Source: a virus. Taken from it: a stretch of DNA of 44,614 nt. Every line of letters starts with the position of its first letter. Within the stretch, counting starts at the first letter, position 1. The stretch lies in IMG/VR virus record IMGVR_UViG_3300033553_000347, positions 1 through 44,614 of that record; one strand, 5' to 3'. Made by a program: the position numbers and the translations under genes. Below are positions 14,023 through 20,653 of this stretch, in pieces. A model generated the notes under the pieces. That model was not told where the DNA came from and searched no databases. It worked only from the letters and a program-made list of their open reading frames with translations.

Positions 14023-14337
14023 TTACTGACCCAACATTACCGCGGCGAACTTCGCGGGCAGGGATGGCGCAAAAACCGAAAGCGACTCCGGGGTCGCGGC
14101 GACTGCATGGATGCGGCCTTTCGTCGGGTGTTGAACGAGGAAGACGGCGGGCTGTCCTGGTAGCGCCGGGATCGTCTCGATCAGTTGACAACGCGAGAAC
14201 GCCCGACCCTTTGTCCGACCGACCCAACGGCGCGAACGACGCGGGGAGGGAGTGGCCTCGCCGCTCTCAAAAAGGGCGGCGACTTTTGCCTGTTGCTCGG
14301 CGCGCCGGGTTTTGCCTGTGGTCTTTTGGTAGGACAT
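14023..14337 (-). CDS. Hypothetical basic early protein, 104 aa
   Basis: I do not recognise this protein. The first half is Lys- and Arg-rich (KTRRAEQQAK, SPRRSRRW), suggesting nucleic-acid contact; the second half is more hydrophobic with beta propensity. The ATG at 14337 is chosen because the longer frame to 14409 would span promoter E2 (14370-14398). It heads a two-gene unit with the SHOCT-like gene, adjacent stop and start codons. Confidence 0.65.
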   Translation of the reverse strand: MSYQKTTGKTRRAEQQAKVAALFESGEATPSPRRSRRWVGRTKGRAFSRCQLIETIPALPGQPAVFLVQHPTKGRIHAVAATPESLSVFAPSLPAKFAAVMLGQ

Positions 14338-14369
14338 ATCTGTCTCTCTTTCTTGGTTGTTCTCTAAGT

Positions 14370-14398
14370 AGATAGGTCCCGAGGAGGTCGGACGGAAA
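14370..14398 (-). promoter_or_regulatory. Early-type phage promoter E2
   Basis: TTTCCG-N17-CTATCT with GGGAC before the -10, minus strand, perfect family member, preceded by TTTTTTCTTGC. It faces the 104-aa gene and lies directly after the stop region of the sigma factor gene. Confidence 0.75.
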
Positions 14399-14422
14399 CT
14401 TTTGAGCAAGAAAAAACGGGCC

Positions 14423-15163
14423 TCACAAAGAAAAATGTTCGAACCTCAGTCCCCGGCGCTTCATGTCTTTACGGAGCTTCTGCATCGCCCGCCCCACTCT
14501 TTGGGAAACAGCAGGACCCGAGACCCCCATCGAGGCGGCGACGGCGGCGACGGTCTCGGGTTCTTCTGCGAAGACTGTCCGCTCGACCACCTCCCGAGAC
14601 TTGTCGTCCAACTCGTCGAGACACGACCGGAGAAGCTCTCTCGTTCGCTTTGGGTCGCCGTGGCTACCATCATCGCCCGAGAGGCCGTAGGCGTCCTCTA
14701 CGGCGAGCGCAGGGCCGGCGGCTCGTAGCATCATCCCTTCGCGTGCGCTTTTGACCGTAACGCCGTATTGCTTGGCCGCTCGTTCGAGGGCGGTGTCCTC
14801 GTTAAGACCTTTCGAGACAAACTCGGCGGCGCGCTTCGGAATATCGTAGAGAACTTTTTGTGCCTGTCCCGATCGTTTGATCGAAACGGCCTGAGAGGCG
14901 GCCATCGCCTCCGCCCTCAGCTCACTGCTAATGAAGCGCAGGGCGTAAGGGTAGAACGGGACCTCGCCCTCGGTGTCGTATGTATCAACGGCGCGCAAAA
15001 GAGCCTCGACCGCGATCGCGTTCCGGTCTTCACGGGGAAGGGGCGACCATCCATAACGGGCGGCGGTCTTATAGCATAGGCCGAGGTTCTTCGAGACAAT
15101 CCTGTCGCGGATGGTCTGACAGTTCTCGATGCGGAAGCGGGTTATGAGTTGTTCGTTTGTCAT
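14423..15163 (-). CDS. Phage sigma factor, RpoH-like (sigma 1)
   Basis: 246 aa, about 50 shorter than a host RpoH. Region 2 is visible at about residues 25-80 (EDRNAIAVEALLRAVDTYDTEG followed by FYPYALRFISSELRAEA), then the RpoH-like segment VSIKRSGQAQKVLYD, and a C-terminal region 4 helix-turn-helix (ETVAAVAASMGVSGPAVSQRVGRAMQKLRKDM). Region 1.1 is absent. It should redirect host RNA polymerase to phage promoters. Its own promoter E6 places the -10 seven bases from the ATG, so the mRNA is probably leaderless and autoregulated. The first 22 bases of the gene match those of the gene at 42220 at 21 positions. Confidence 0.88.
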   Translation of the reverse strand: MTNEQLITRFRIENCQTIRDRIVSKNLGLCYKTAARYGWSPLPREDRNAIAVEALLRAVDTYDTEGEVPFYPYALRFISSELRAEAMAASQAVSIKRSGQAQKVLYDIPKRAAEFVSKGLNEDTALERAAKQYGVTVKSAREGMMLRAAGPALAVEDAYGLSGDDGSHGDPKRTRELLRSCLDELDDKSREVVERTVFAEEPETVAAVAASMGVSGPAVSQRVGRAMQKLRKDMKRRGLRFEHFSL

Positions 15164-15170
15164 GGATAAG

Positions 15171-15199
15171 ATATAGGTCCGAAGTCCATCTCGCGGAAA
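15171..15199 (-). promoter_or_regulatory. Early-type phage promoter E6 (sigma 1 gene)
   Basis: TTTCCG-N17-CTATAT with GGAC before the -10. Seven bases separate the -10 from the ATG at 15163, which predicts a leaderless transcript. It faces the RpoH-like sigma gene, implying autoregulation if that factor recognises the family. Confidence 0.78.
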
Positions 15200-15205
15200 A
15201 ACTAA

Positions 15206-15240
15206 ATGACTTCCGATAAGAGGTTGTTATCGGAAGTCAT
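15206..15240. promoter_or_regulatory. Perfect 14-bp inverted repeat upstream of sigma 1
   Basis: ATGACTTCCGATAA and TTATCGGAAGTCAT are exact inverted copies around a 7-nt loop, just upstream of promoter E6. On the minus strand it is followed by TTTAGTTTTTCC, so it may end transcription coming from the 40-aa gene. The perfect arms also fit a dimeric repressor or activator site controlling the sigma gene. Confidence 0.75.
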
Positions 15241-15326
15241 AAGGTAAGGTATTGATATCACTCGCAGGCGGACAATTTAAGGAGTTCAGTGTCCGAGTTG
15301 CGGCGCAGTTTGTTGATTGGACGAGG

Positions 15327-15354
15327 AAAAGGCGGCCCTGGTTGAGGAGCCGCC
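15327..15354 (-). terminator. Rho-independent terminator after the 40-aa gene
   Basis: AGGCGGC/GCCGCCT stem (15330-15353 region) followed on the minus strand by TTTTCC. It lies directly after the stop at 15362. Confidence 0.75.
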
Positions 15355-15361
15355 TATATGC

Positions 15362-15484
15362 CTATTCGCATCTCTCATCCGTCGGCGGGTTCTCGAACGC
15401 TTCCTCGCAATCGGGCTCGCAATACTCTTCTCTGTCGCATTGACTGCAGCTTGCTGTGCTATTTTCTACGATAAGCAGCGTCAT
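15362..15484 (-). CDS. Cysteine-rich small protein, 40 aa
   Basis: A short gene with GAGGAG eight bases before the ATG and a terminator directly after the stop. It has five cysteines (positions 13, 16, 22, 26, 39), four of them spaced Cys-x2-Cys-x5-Cys-x3-Cys, and a strongly acidic C-terminus. The pattern suggests a tiny metal-binding or redox-sensitive protein, possibly a host-enzyme inhibitor. I know of no named family. It sits between the 62-aa gene and the sigma factor gene. Confidence 0.65.
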   Translation of the reverse strand: MTLLIVENSTASCSQCDREEYCEPDCEEAFENPPTDERCE

Positions 15485-15497
15485 GATACTCTCCTCT

Positions 15498-15686
15498 TTA
15501 TCCCAATCGGTCGATTATATATGAACCCTGACCGTCGCTCAGCCACTTGAAGTCGACAGGCTGATATCCCTCACCGCCGATAAGAACGCGGCGTTGGCCC
15601 GTCCTGGCGTGTTCTTTGTAAGTGTGAATCGAGGGGCCGAGGTGGATGGTTTTCCATGGGGTGAGGTATTCGAGGATCTTCTTCAT
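15498..15686 (-). CDS. Hypothetical early protein, 62 aa
   Basis: I do not recognise this protein. It is basic, with a beta-rich centre (RRVLIGGEGYQPVDFKWL). ATG at 15686 follows GAGAGAG; the longer frame to 15752 runs through a weak early-type element (GGGGACAATATC at 15725-15740), so the shorter form is chosen. It is probably co-transcribed with the 40-aa gene 13 bases downstream. Confidence 0.65.
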   Translation of the reverse strand: MKKILEYLTPWKTIHLGPSIHTYKEHARTGQRRVLIGGEGYQPVDFKWLSDGQGSYIIDRLG

Positions 15687-15763
15687 TATCGCTCTCTCTC
15701 TCTTTGTTTTTCTGCTCTGGAATAGATATTGTCCCCGAATACGGTGTCTCAAAACATTTCGGC

Positions 15764-15796
15764 AAAAAAAAAGCCCCGACCGATTAAGGCCGGGGC
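15764..15796 (-). terminator. Rho-independent terminator of the primase-helicase gene
   Basis: Stem GCCCCG/CGGGGC (15773-15796) with TTTTTTTTT following on the minus strand. A second inverted repeat GCCCGTCG/CGACGGGC lies at 15802-15826, between it and the gene end. Confidence 0.85.
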
Positions 15797-15844
15797 AAGT
15801 TGGCCCGTCGGAGCATTCACGACGGGCTGAGGTGTTCGAAAAAC

Positions 15845-17614
15845 TTACTCGGCGGCGATTGCCGTCTCGATTACATCGAAAGGGGCCTCACTCTCGGGCG
15901 CGTTGTCTCTCATATATGCGAGACCGTATTTGTTCAGCTTCATTCCGACGCGGTACATCTTGCCGCCTTTCTTCATGCCGACAAATCCGCGCTCTCCGAG
16001 GGCTGTCCCGAAGGCTTTCGAGGAGATCGGGCGGCCGAGTGCGTTGTGCTTGCAGAAGTTCTCGTACGCTTGATACAAGCGGCCAGAAGGCTCGACGAGG
16101 TTCTTTTCCAAGTCGCAGACGATCTGCACGAAATCGGCCAGAACATCGGTCTCGTCTTTATATGCGAGGCGCGCCTGTGCGATCACATGGGGCTCAGCAA
16201 CAGCGCGGCTGAGGCCCTTCGCGTACCACTCGACTGCGCCCTGGACGGCCCATGCGAGGATCCCTTCGAGTTCCGCGGACAGTTTCTCGCCGAGCATCTC
16301 GTCCTTTGGCAGGGATACGCCGCGCTCGAAGCCCTCGTCGCCGGGGTTTGCAAAGTGAGCGCGAAATGGCACATCGACGACACGACGCCAGATCGCTTTG
16401 TCCTGAGAATAGATCCGGGGGCGAGAGTTCGTCTCGTATACGATCTTTCCTTCCGGTTTGAATTTCATCTCCGACTTGTATTTCTTCGACGCTTTCAGCG
16501 TGCCCTCGCCCGAGAGGAGTTTCATGGTCGCTTCGTCGAGAACATCGTCGGGATCGCCCTCCATCGCGTGGATCATCCGTGCGCCGCGCAGGTCGGCCAC
16601 GGCTTCGTTCGTGCCGCTCAGGTCTTTCTTGAGGCGGGACTTCATCAGGAAATCCTTGTCCACATCGCCGACATGATCGGGGATTAACCGCGCGAGGGTC
16701 TCGCAGAACTTCCCTTTCATATTCGAGCCGCCGCCGGTGAAGAAGAAAAACTTCTGTTCGCGGGTTTCTCCGGTCAGCAGGTAGCCGCTAAGACGCTTCA
16801 TGTAGTCGAGCAGGTCGCGATCGCCGAGGAAAGCCTGTCCGATAGCCCGCGTCCATGTCGGAGCCTTCGCGCCGGGGTTATAGGCGACCGGGGACATTTT
16901 CGTGATATAATGAGACTGCTCGAAGTGCAGAAGGTCGCCGGTCCGGAGATCGACCGTACCATTCTGGCAAGTCAGGAGATGCTTTTGAGCGTCGACGCGA
17001 TCTTGACGGATCTGCATGTGGTCGAGCGCGAGCGTCGCCATGGCTTTGATCGCCTTCGCGGATTTGGCCGTCGTTGCGCGGGCTGTGAGTTCCTCGTAGC
17101 AGAATACCCTCATACCCGTACCTTCGGTTCCTTCGCGGACCTCTTTCGCGTATTTCTTGGAGACGCAGTAAAACCCGTTCGGGCGATTTCCTTTTTCGTC
17201 TTCATCGAAAAATCCGAGACCGAATATCGTATCCAAGACCTTAGCTTCCAGAGAAACCAGTTCGGCCGTATCTTGCGCGGCGCGGTTCAGCGGGGCGTCA
17301 TCCTTCTCTTCGAGCGTCCAGCGCTTTCCGGTCCATGCCAGAGTGCCGAGGCCAGCGACGTGCAGGAGTTTGTCGGAATAGCGGGCGAGCATTCTTTTAG
17401 AATTGTCGCTATCGGTTCCGTCGAGATCAAGCGCGCAGTAAAGATCGAGAGCAGTGATCCGTTGCGCGAAAGTCTTCTTCTTCGACTCTACGCCCTCGTC
17501 GTCGAGAACTTCCCCCTCGGCGATACGAGCATCTTCCGCGCCGCGAACCCATGCCGCGTCAGCCTCACGACGGGCAATCCCTCGCTTAATTTTCTCAACA
17601 GTTGGTGTCGTCAT
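15845..17614 (-). CDS. D5/P4-type primase-helicase (SF3 helicase)
   Basis: 589 aa. The D5_N region is seen at residues 213-230 (LLTCQNGTVDLRTGDLLHF). The SF3 Walker A is FFTGGGSNMKGK at 291-302, and the Walker B and sensor region follows as GARMIHAMEGDPD, KLLSGEGTLKASKKY and KIVYETNSRPRI. A C-terminal winged-helix-like segment ends the protein. It unwinds the origin during phage replication. The N-terminal primase (AEP or TOPRIM) domain is not evident in the first 210 residues, so primase activity is uncertain. The gene ends at a strong terminator and starts next to the candidate origin region, with the 93-aa gene between. Confidence 0.9.
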   Translation of the reverse strand: MTTPTVEKIKRGIARREADAAWVRGAEDARIAEGEVLDDEGVESKKKTFAQRITALDLYCALDLDGTDSDNSKRMLARYSDKLLHVAGLGTLAWTGKRWTLEEKDDAPLNRAAQDTAELVSLEAKVLDTIFGLGFFDEDEKGNRPNGFYCVSKKYAKEVREGTEGTGMRVFCYEELTARATTAKSAKAIKAMATLALDHMQIRQDRVDAQKHLLTCQNGTVDLRTGDLLHFEQSHYITKMSPVAYNPGAKAPTWTRAIGQAFLGDRDLLDYMKRLSGYLLTGETREQKFFFFTGGGSNMKGKFCETLARLIPDHVGDVDKDFLMKSRLKKDLSGTNEAVADLRGARMIHAMEGDPDDVLDEATMKLLSGEGTLKASKKYKSEMKFKPEGKIVYETNSRPRIYSQDKAIWRRVVDVPFRAHFANPGDEGFERGVSLPKDEMLGEKLSAELEGILAWAVQGAVEWYAKGLSRAVAEPHVIAQARLAYKDETDVLADFVQIVCDLEKNLVEPSGRLYQAYENFCKHNALGRPISSKAFGTALGERGFVGMKKGGKMYRVGMKLNKYGLAYMRDNAPESEAPFDVIETAIAAE

Positions 17615-17725
17615 GCTCAGTACCTCGTTTGTTTGCCAGTCTTTTTGCGCTGGTCTCTTATAAATATGTCCGCCGGTGGAGCGTCCAAAACCGAAAGCCA
17701 GAAAAATCGGGCATTCGGGGAATTT

Positions 17726-18007
17726 TTATTGCAACGCGATTACCCCGAGATCATCACATGCTGAGACCGTCGCGTATGCCTTCGGCTTCACGCCGACGGG
17801 CAGTCCTTCTATTTCCTTTTCAGGCACGAGAGCGTCTTTGCCGCCGATCTTCAAAATTCCGACGCGGTGTCCGACCAGGGACTTCCCAATAGCGGTCCTC
17901 GCCGCCTGGTGGCGCTCTTTATATGTCCCCTCCGAAGTGGCGAGCGCTTGAAGCTCCATCACTTGGCAGGTAGTCCCGATATAGAGTGGCTTACGCAGTA
18001 TCCTCAC
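17726..18007 (-). CDS. Hypothetical early protein, 93 aa
   Basis: I do not recognise this protein. It is basic and of mixed alpha-beta character, with YKERHQAARTAIGKSLVGHRVGI in the middle. The start is GTG at 18007, supported by AGGAG six bases upstream. It is the last minus-strand gene before the divergent control region, so it is expected to be among the first genes expressed from the origin side. A weak early-type element (TCACCG-N17-ACATCT, with GGAC) lies at about 18060-18090. Confidence 0.65.
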   Translation of the reverse strand: MRILRKPLYIGTTCQVMELQALATSEGTYKERHQAARTAIGKSLVGHRVGILKIGGKDALVPEKEIEGLPVGVKPKAYATVSACDDLGVIALQ

Positions 18008-18116
18008 ATCTCTCTCCTAAGTTTGTTCCGGATCTGTTCTCGACCCGGATTGGAATTAGGGAGATGTGTCCGAGACACAAAACTCGGTGACGCTTTTTTA
18101 ACTTTTTTCATGAGAG

Positions 18117-18447
18117 CAGGACGATGTAGGACAATCATCCTGGTCGTTTTAGAGGCGTTTCGGCCATATAAATAAGGGGTTTGGGGTGTTTTTCTGCGGT
18201 GCAGCAGGATGATTATGGGTTTCAAAGAAAAACCCTACAGTAATAGGCCGTTTTTAACTTTTGTAATACCCCTACGTGCGCGTGTGGGACTAACAACCTT
18301 CCTAAAACTTAAAAACGACCCTTTCTAAGAGAGACTTTTTTTTAGAGGGGGTAATCGTCCTGCTAAGTTCAATTTTCGGACTAAGTGTCTATTATGTAAG
18401 GGAAATAGAACCAGGATGATTATTTGGATCATCCTGCATCATCCTGG
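18117..18447. other. Candidate replication origin or operator cluster
   Basis: The 541-base gap 18008-18548 separates minus-strand early genes from plus-strand late genes, is more AT-rich than its surroundings and has no convincing gene. It contains seven copies of ATCRTCCTG in either orientation: 18117 (reverse), 18134, 18206 (reverse), 18354, 18412 (reverse), 18428 and 18438. Some extend to TAATCRTCCTGCT. Between them lies GCCATATAAATAAGGGGTTT (18163-18182), shared with attR. Iteron-like repeats next to an SF3 helicase gene fit a replication origin; an operator array for a phage regulator is the alternative. Confidence 0.7.
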
Positions 18448-18548
18448 CCTGAACTTTTTTTTCACTTTTTCCGCCGTTTCGTTTGTGTCGCGAACTCCTG
18501 GGCGTAGATCCTCTCTATCGAAGGCAAATAAGAAAGAAAGACAGACAG

Positions 18549-19202
18549 ATGAAACTCACAGAGGCAATAAACGAAGGTCTGGCACACGCGGCTGAATACG
18601 GCAGCAAAACCGTGTCGGAAGCATACGGCGCTCAAATCGAAAACTTCGCGGCTTGCGCGAAAATACACGCAAAAATGGATCACCGCGTGTCACGCAACAG
18701 CGCGGTAGCGAGGACATCAGGAATGGCGCAGGCCCTCGTATTTATGCGAGCAGTCGACAATGACCCGCGCTGCGATCACCTCAAGGACGGAACAGGCTTT
18801 GACAAGCGCCACCGCCACCGCCTCATGTTTATCGAGGCTTTCGCCGCGCACTCCGGCTTTGACGCACTCGAAGGCGAGACACTATCAAATCACGCAATCC
18901 TGGCGCGTCAGGCCGCACTGACACCGCAAACAGACAAAGACCGCGCCGTGATCGCTGCCGCGAAGGAATTCCACGAAACGGGCGAAAGCCCGCTGGCCGA
19001 TCAGTTCGAGGCCGGGATCAAAGGCATGGGCGCAGAATGGCGCAAAGTCTACGACACGGAAAAGTGGCGTGAAAACGAACACAAAGAGGCGCTGAAAGCC
19101 GACCGCCGCGCCGAACAGATATTCGGATCCGAGATCAAAAGCGTGGATCTCAAGCCGAAAATCCAAAAAGTCAAAGTCAAGTCAAATCAAAGGGTGCGCT
19201 GA
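18549..19202 (+). CDS. Hypothetical protein beside the origin-like region, 217 aa
   Basis: I do not recognise this family. It is soluble, helical and rich in Ala, His and Lys, with MFIEAFAAHSGF and HAILARQAAL in the middle and a very basic C-terminal tail (residues 190-217, Lys-rich) that may contact DNA. It is the first plus-strand gene after the ATCRTCCTG cluster, with a promoter-like GTTTGT-N17-GTAGAT at about 18480-18510. It is coupled to the 75-aa gene by a one-base overlap. Binding the adjacent repeats is a testable guess, nothing more. Confidence 0.75.
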   Translation: MKLTEAINEGLAHAAEYGSKTVSEAYGAQIENFAACAKIHAKMDHRVSRNSAVARTSGMAQALVFMRAVDNDPRCDHLKDGTGFDKRHRHRLMFIEAFAAHSGFDALEGETLSNHAILARQAALTPQTDKDRAVIAAAKEFHETGESPLADQFEAGIKGMGAEWRKVYDTEKWRENEHKEALKADRRAEQIFGSEIKSVDLKPKIQKVKVKSNQRVR

Positions 19203-19429
19203 TGACCGAAAATGTAAACCAGGAAGCCGAGGAACTCGTGGCGATTGTGGGTCATGCCGCAAGACGTCTCATAAAGAGCCTGCCTGACGGTCAGGAGCGG
19301 CCAGCACCCGACCCCGATCTTAGGGCCCGCGTCAATGTGAAAGCCGCAGAAATGCACGCAAAAGCACGGACGGAAGTCCGATCTAAGGCGCATAAGCCGG
19401 ACAAAACTCCGGCGAAGAAAGAGAGATAG
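19202..19429 (+). CDS. Hypothetical protein, 75 aa
   Basis: I do not recognise this protein. The first half is acidic and helical, the second half is basic (Lys, Arg and Ala rich), giving a strongly dipolar small protein. It starts on the last base of the preceding stop codon (TGATG) and so forms a coupled pair with the 217-aa gene. The following 148 bases to 19577 hold no gene. Confidence 0.7.
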   Translation: MTENVNQEAEELVAIVGHAARRLIKSLPDGQERPAPDPDLRARVNVKAAEMHAKARTEVRSKAHKPDKTPAKKER

Positions 19430-19577
19430 AGAAGTAAGATTTTACCCTATTTGAGTTATTCAAATAGGACAAAGGATGGCCCTGCTGCGGCGGGGCCTAC
19501 ACTTAATTTCGCTCAGTGTTTTGGATTGGTTTCCCTTTTACCTACTTACTTTGAAAGATAAACAGAAAGGAAAAGAG

Positions 19578-19847
19578 ATGACTGATCAACCCACCCCCGA
19601 GAAGATCAAAGCCTTTCTCGACGACCTGGCGCGGATCAGTCTGCGGCATGGGGTGAGACTGACGCAGAGCCAGGATGGGATGCAACTCGTGGAGGAGACT
19701 TGTCATGGGTATTACATCTGTGGTGGTGAGCTTGCAGTTGTCGAGTGTGAGGTTGAGCGCAAGAAGATCGGCGGCTGGCCCTGGCCCATCTCGATCGACC
19801 CTACCCAGCTCAGCAACCACGAGCGGATGAAGATCATGGGGATTTAG
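19578..19847 (+). CDS. Hypothetical protein, 89 aa
   Basis: I do not recognise this protein. ATG at 19578 has AAAGGAAAAGAG upstream. The sequence begins with a helix (PEKIKAFLDDLARISLRHG) and continues with a small beta-rich part (QLVEETCHGYYICGGELAVVE), with a Trp-Pro-Trp near residue 70. The pattern is that of a compact single-domain phage protein of unknown role. It lies alone between the 75-aa gene and the terminase operon. Confidence 0.7.
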   Translation: MTDQPTPEKIKAFLDDLARISLRHGVRLTQSQDGMQLVEETCHGYYICGGELAVVECEVERKKIGGWPWPISIDPTQLSNHERMKIMGI

Positions 19848-20054
19848 GCCGAACCGGTTAAAAACACTATATATAGATGATGCGGCGCTCTTTGCGCTAA
19901 ATAGAGGGTCCCACAGGCCCTCTCGTTCTATTGTGGGTATGCGGGCGGCTCGATAGATCGCTGGATATAATATTTCAAAAACCGACCTTACAACAGCAAC
20001 AATCGAAAAGCCCTGTCCTGATTGGTCGAATGTTGCGTGGGTTGTGTTAGTTTC
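19848..20054. other. Non-coding gap before the terminase operon
   Basis: No gene is supported here. The gap has an ATATATA stretch at about 19868-19874 and a stem AGAGGG/CCCTCT (19903-19923) without a T-run, which may end or stabilise the upstream transcript. The late promoter L1 follows. Confidence 0.5.
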
Positions 20055-20084
20055 GCAAGAAAAAAACCGGGTCTCTCTATATCC
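20055..20084 (+). promoter_or_regulatory. Late-type phage promoter L1 (terminase operon)
   Basis: GCAAGA-N17-TATATC with A-rich start of the spacer. The -10 ends 6 bases before the ATG at 20090, so the terminase small subunit mRNA is probably leaderless; no ribosome site is present. Confidence 0.8.
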
Positions 20085-20089
20085 TCGGT

Positions 20090-20653
20090 ATGACAATTAA
20101 AAACACACCCCGCTCCTGTTCTGTCTCCGAAGCTGCTCGCTGGGTCGGCGTCGCTCGGCAAACTTTGACCGTCTGGCTTCAAGAGGCCGAGATGGATTAC
20201 TCGAAGGGCGTCGACCTCCCCGCTTTCCTTAAATGGAAGTTCGCTCACGAGCGCGAGCAGGGTAAGGACGAGGCGCGCCGTAAGTATGCGCATGTCGAGC
20301 AGACCATCGAAGAAGCTCAGGCAATGGGCTGGATCGGTGAGGATGAGGCGAAGCGCCGGAAACTCGTCGCGCAAATGGCGCAAGAAGAATACAAAGCCGC
20401 CGAACTCTCCGGGTTGCTTATCCGGACGGAGGAGGCCGCCGATATCGTGTCGGGTGAATATGCGATCGTTCGGGAGGCTTTCTTGTCTCTCCCGTCGAAG
20501 GCCGCGCCGCGCCTGGGCTCGGACGATGAGATGGAGCGTCGTGGCGTTCTCGAAGAGGAGATCGACCGGATCCTCGCGGACTTGCAGGCGGACGCAAGAT
20601 ATCAGGCTGAAATTGAAGACGGCGCGAATTCCGCGCAAGAGATCGCCGAGTGA
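20090..20653 (+). CDS. Terminase small subunit (Nu1-like)
   Basis: 187 aa. The N-terminus has a winged helix-turn-helix (SVSEAARWVGVARQTLTVWLQE) like the DNA-recognition domain of lambda Nu1, followed by a helical middle and a long C-terminal helix rich in Glu and Arg. Position directly before the GpA-type large subunit, with GTGA overlap of stop and start, supports the role: it binds the cos or pac region and recruits the large subunit to start packaging. The ATG lies at the predicted transcript start of promoter L1. Confidence 0.88.
   Translation: MTIKNTPRSCSVSEAARWVGVARQTLTVWLQEAEMDYSKGVDLPAFLKWKFAHEREQGKDEARRKYAHVEQTIEEAQAMGWIGEDEAKRRKLVAQMAQEEYKAAELSGLLIRTEEAADIVSGEYAIVREAFLSLPSKAAPRLGSDDEMERRGVLEEEIDRILADLQADARYQAEIEDGANSAQEIAE

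Noticed and set aside
18004-18111. A 35-codon minus-strand frame overlapping the 93-aa gene start by 4 bases
   Set aside because: It has no ribosome site, and a weak early-type promoter lies inside it. The overlap alone is weak evidence.
18008-18548. CRISPR-like array in the repeat-rich divergent region
   Set aside because: The 9-bp repeats are too short, irregularly spaced and in both orientations. This fits binding sites, not a CRISPR array.
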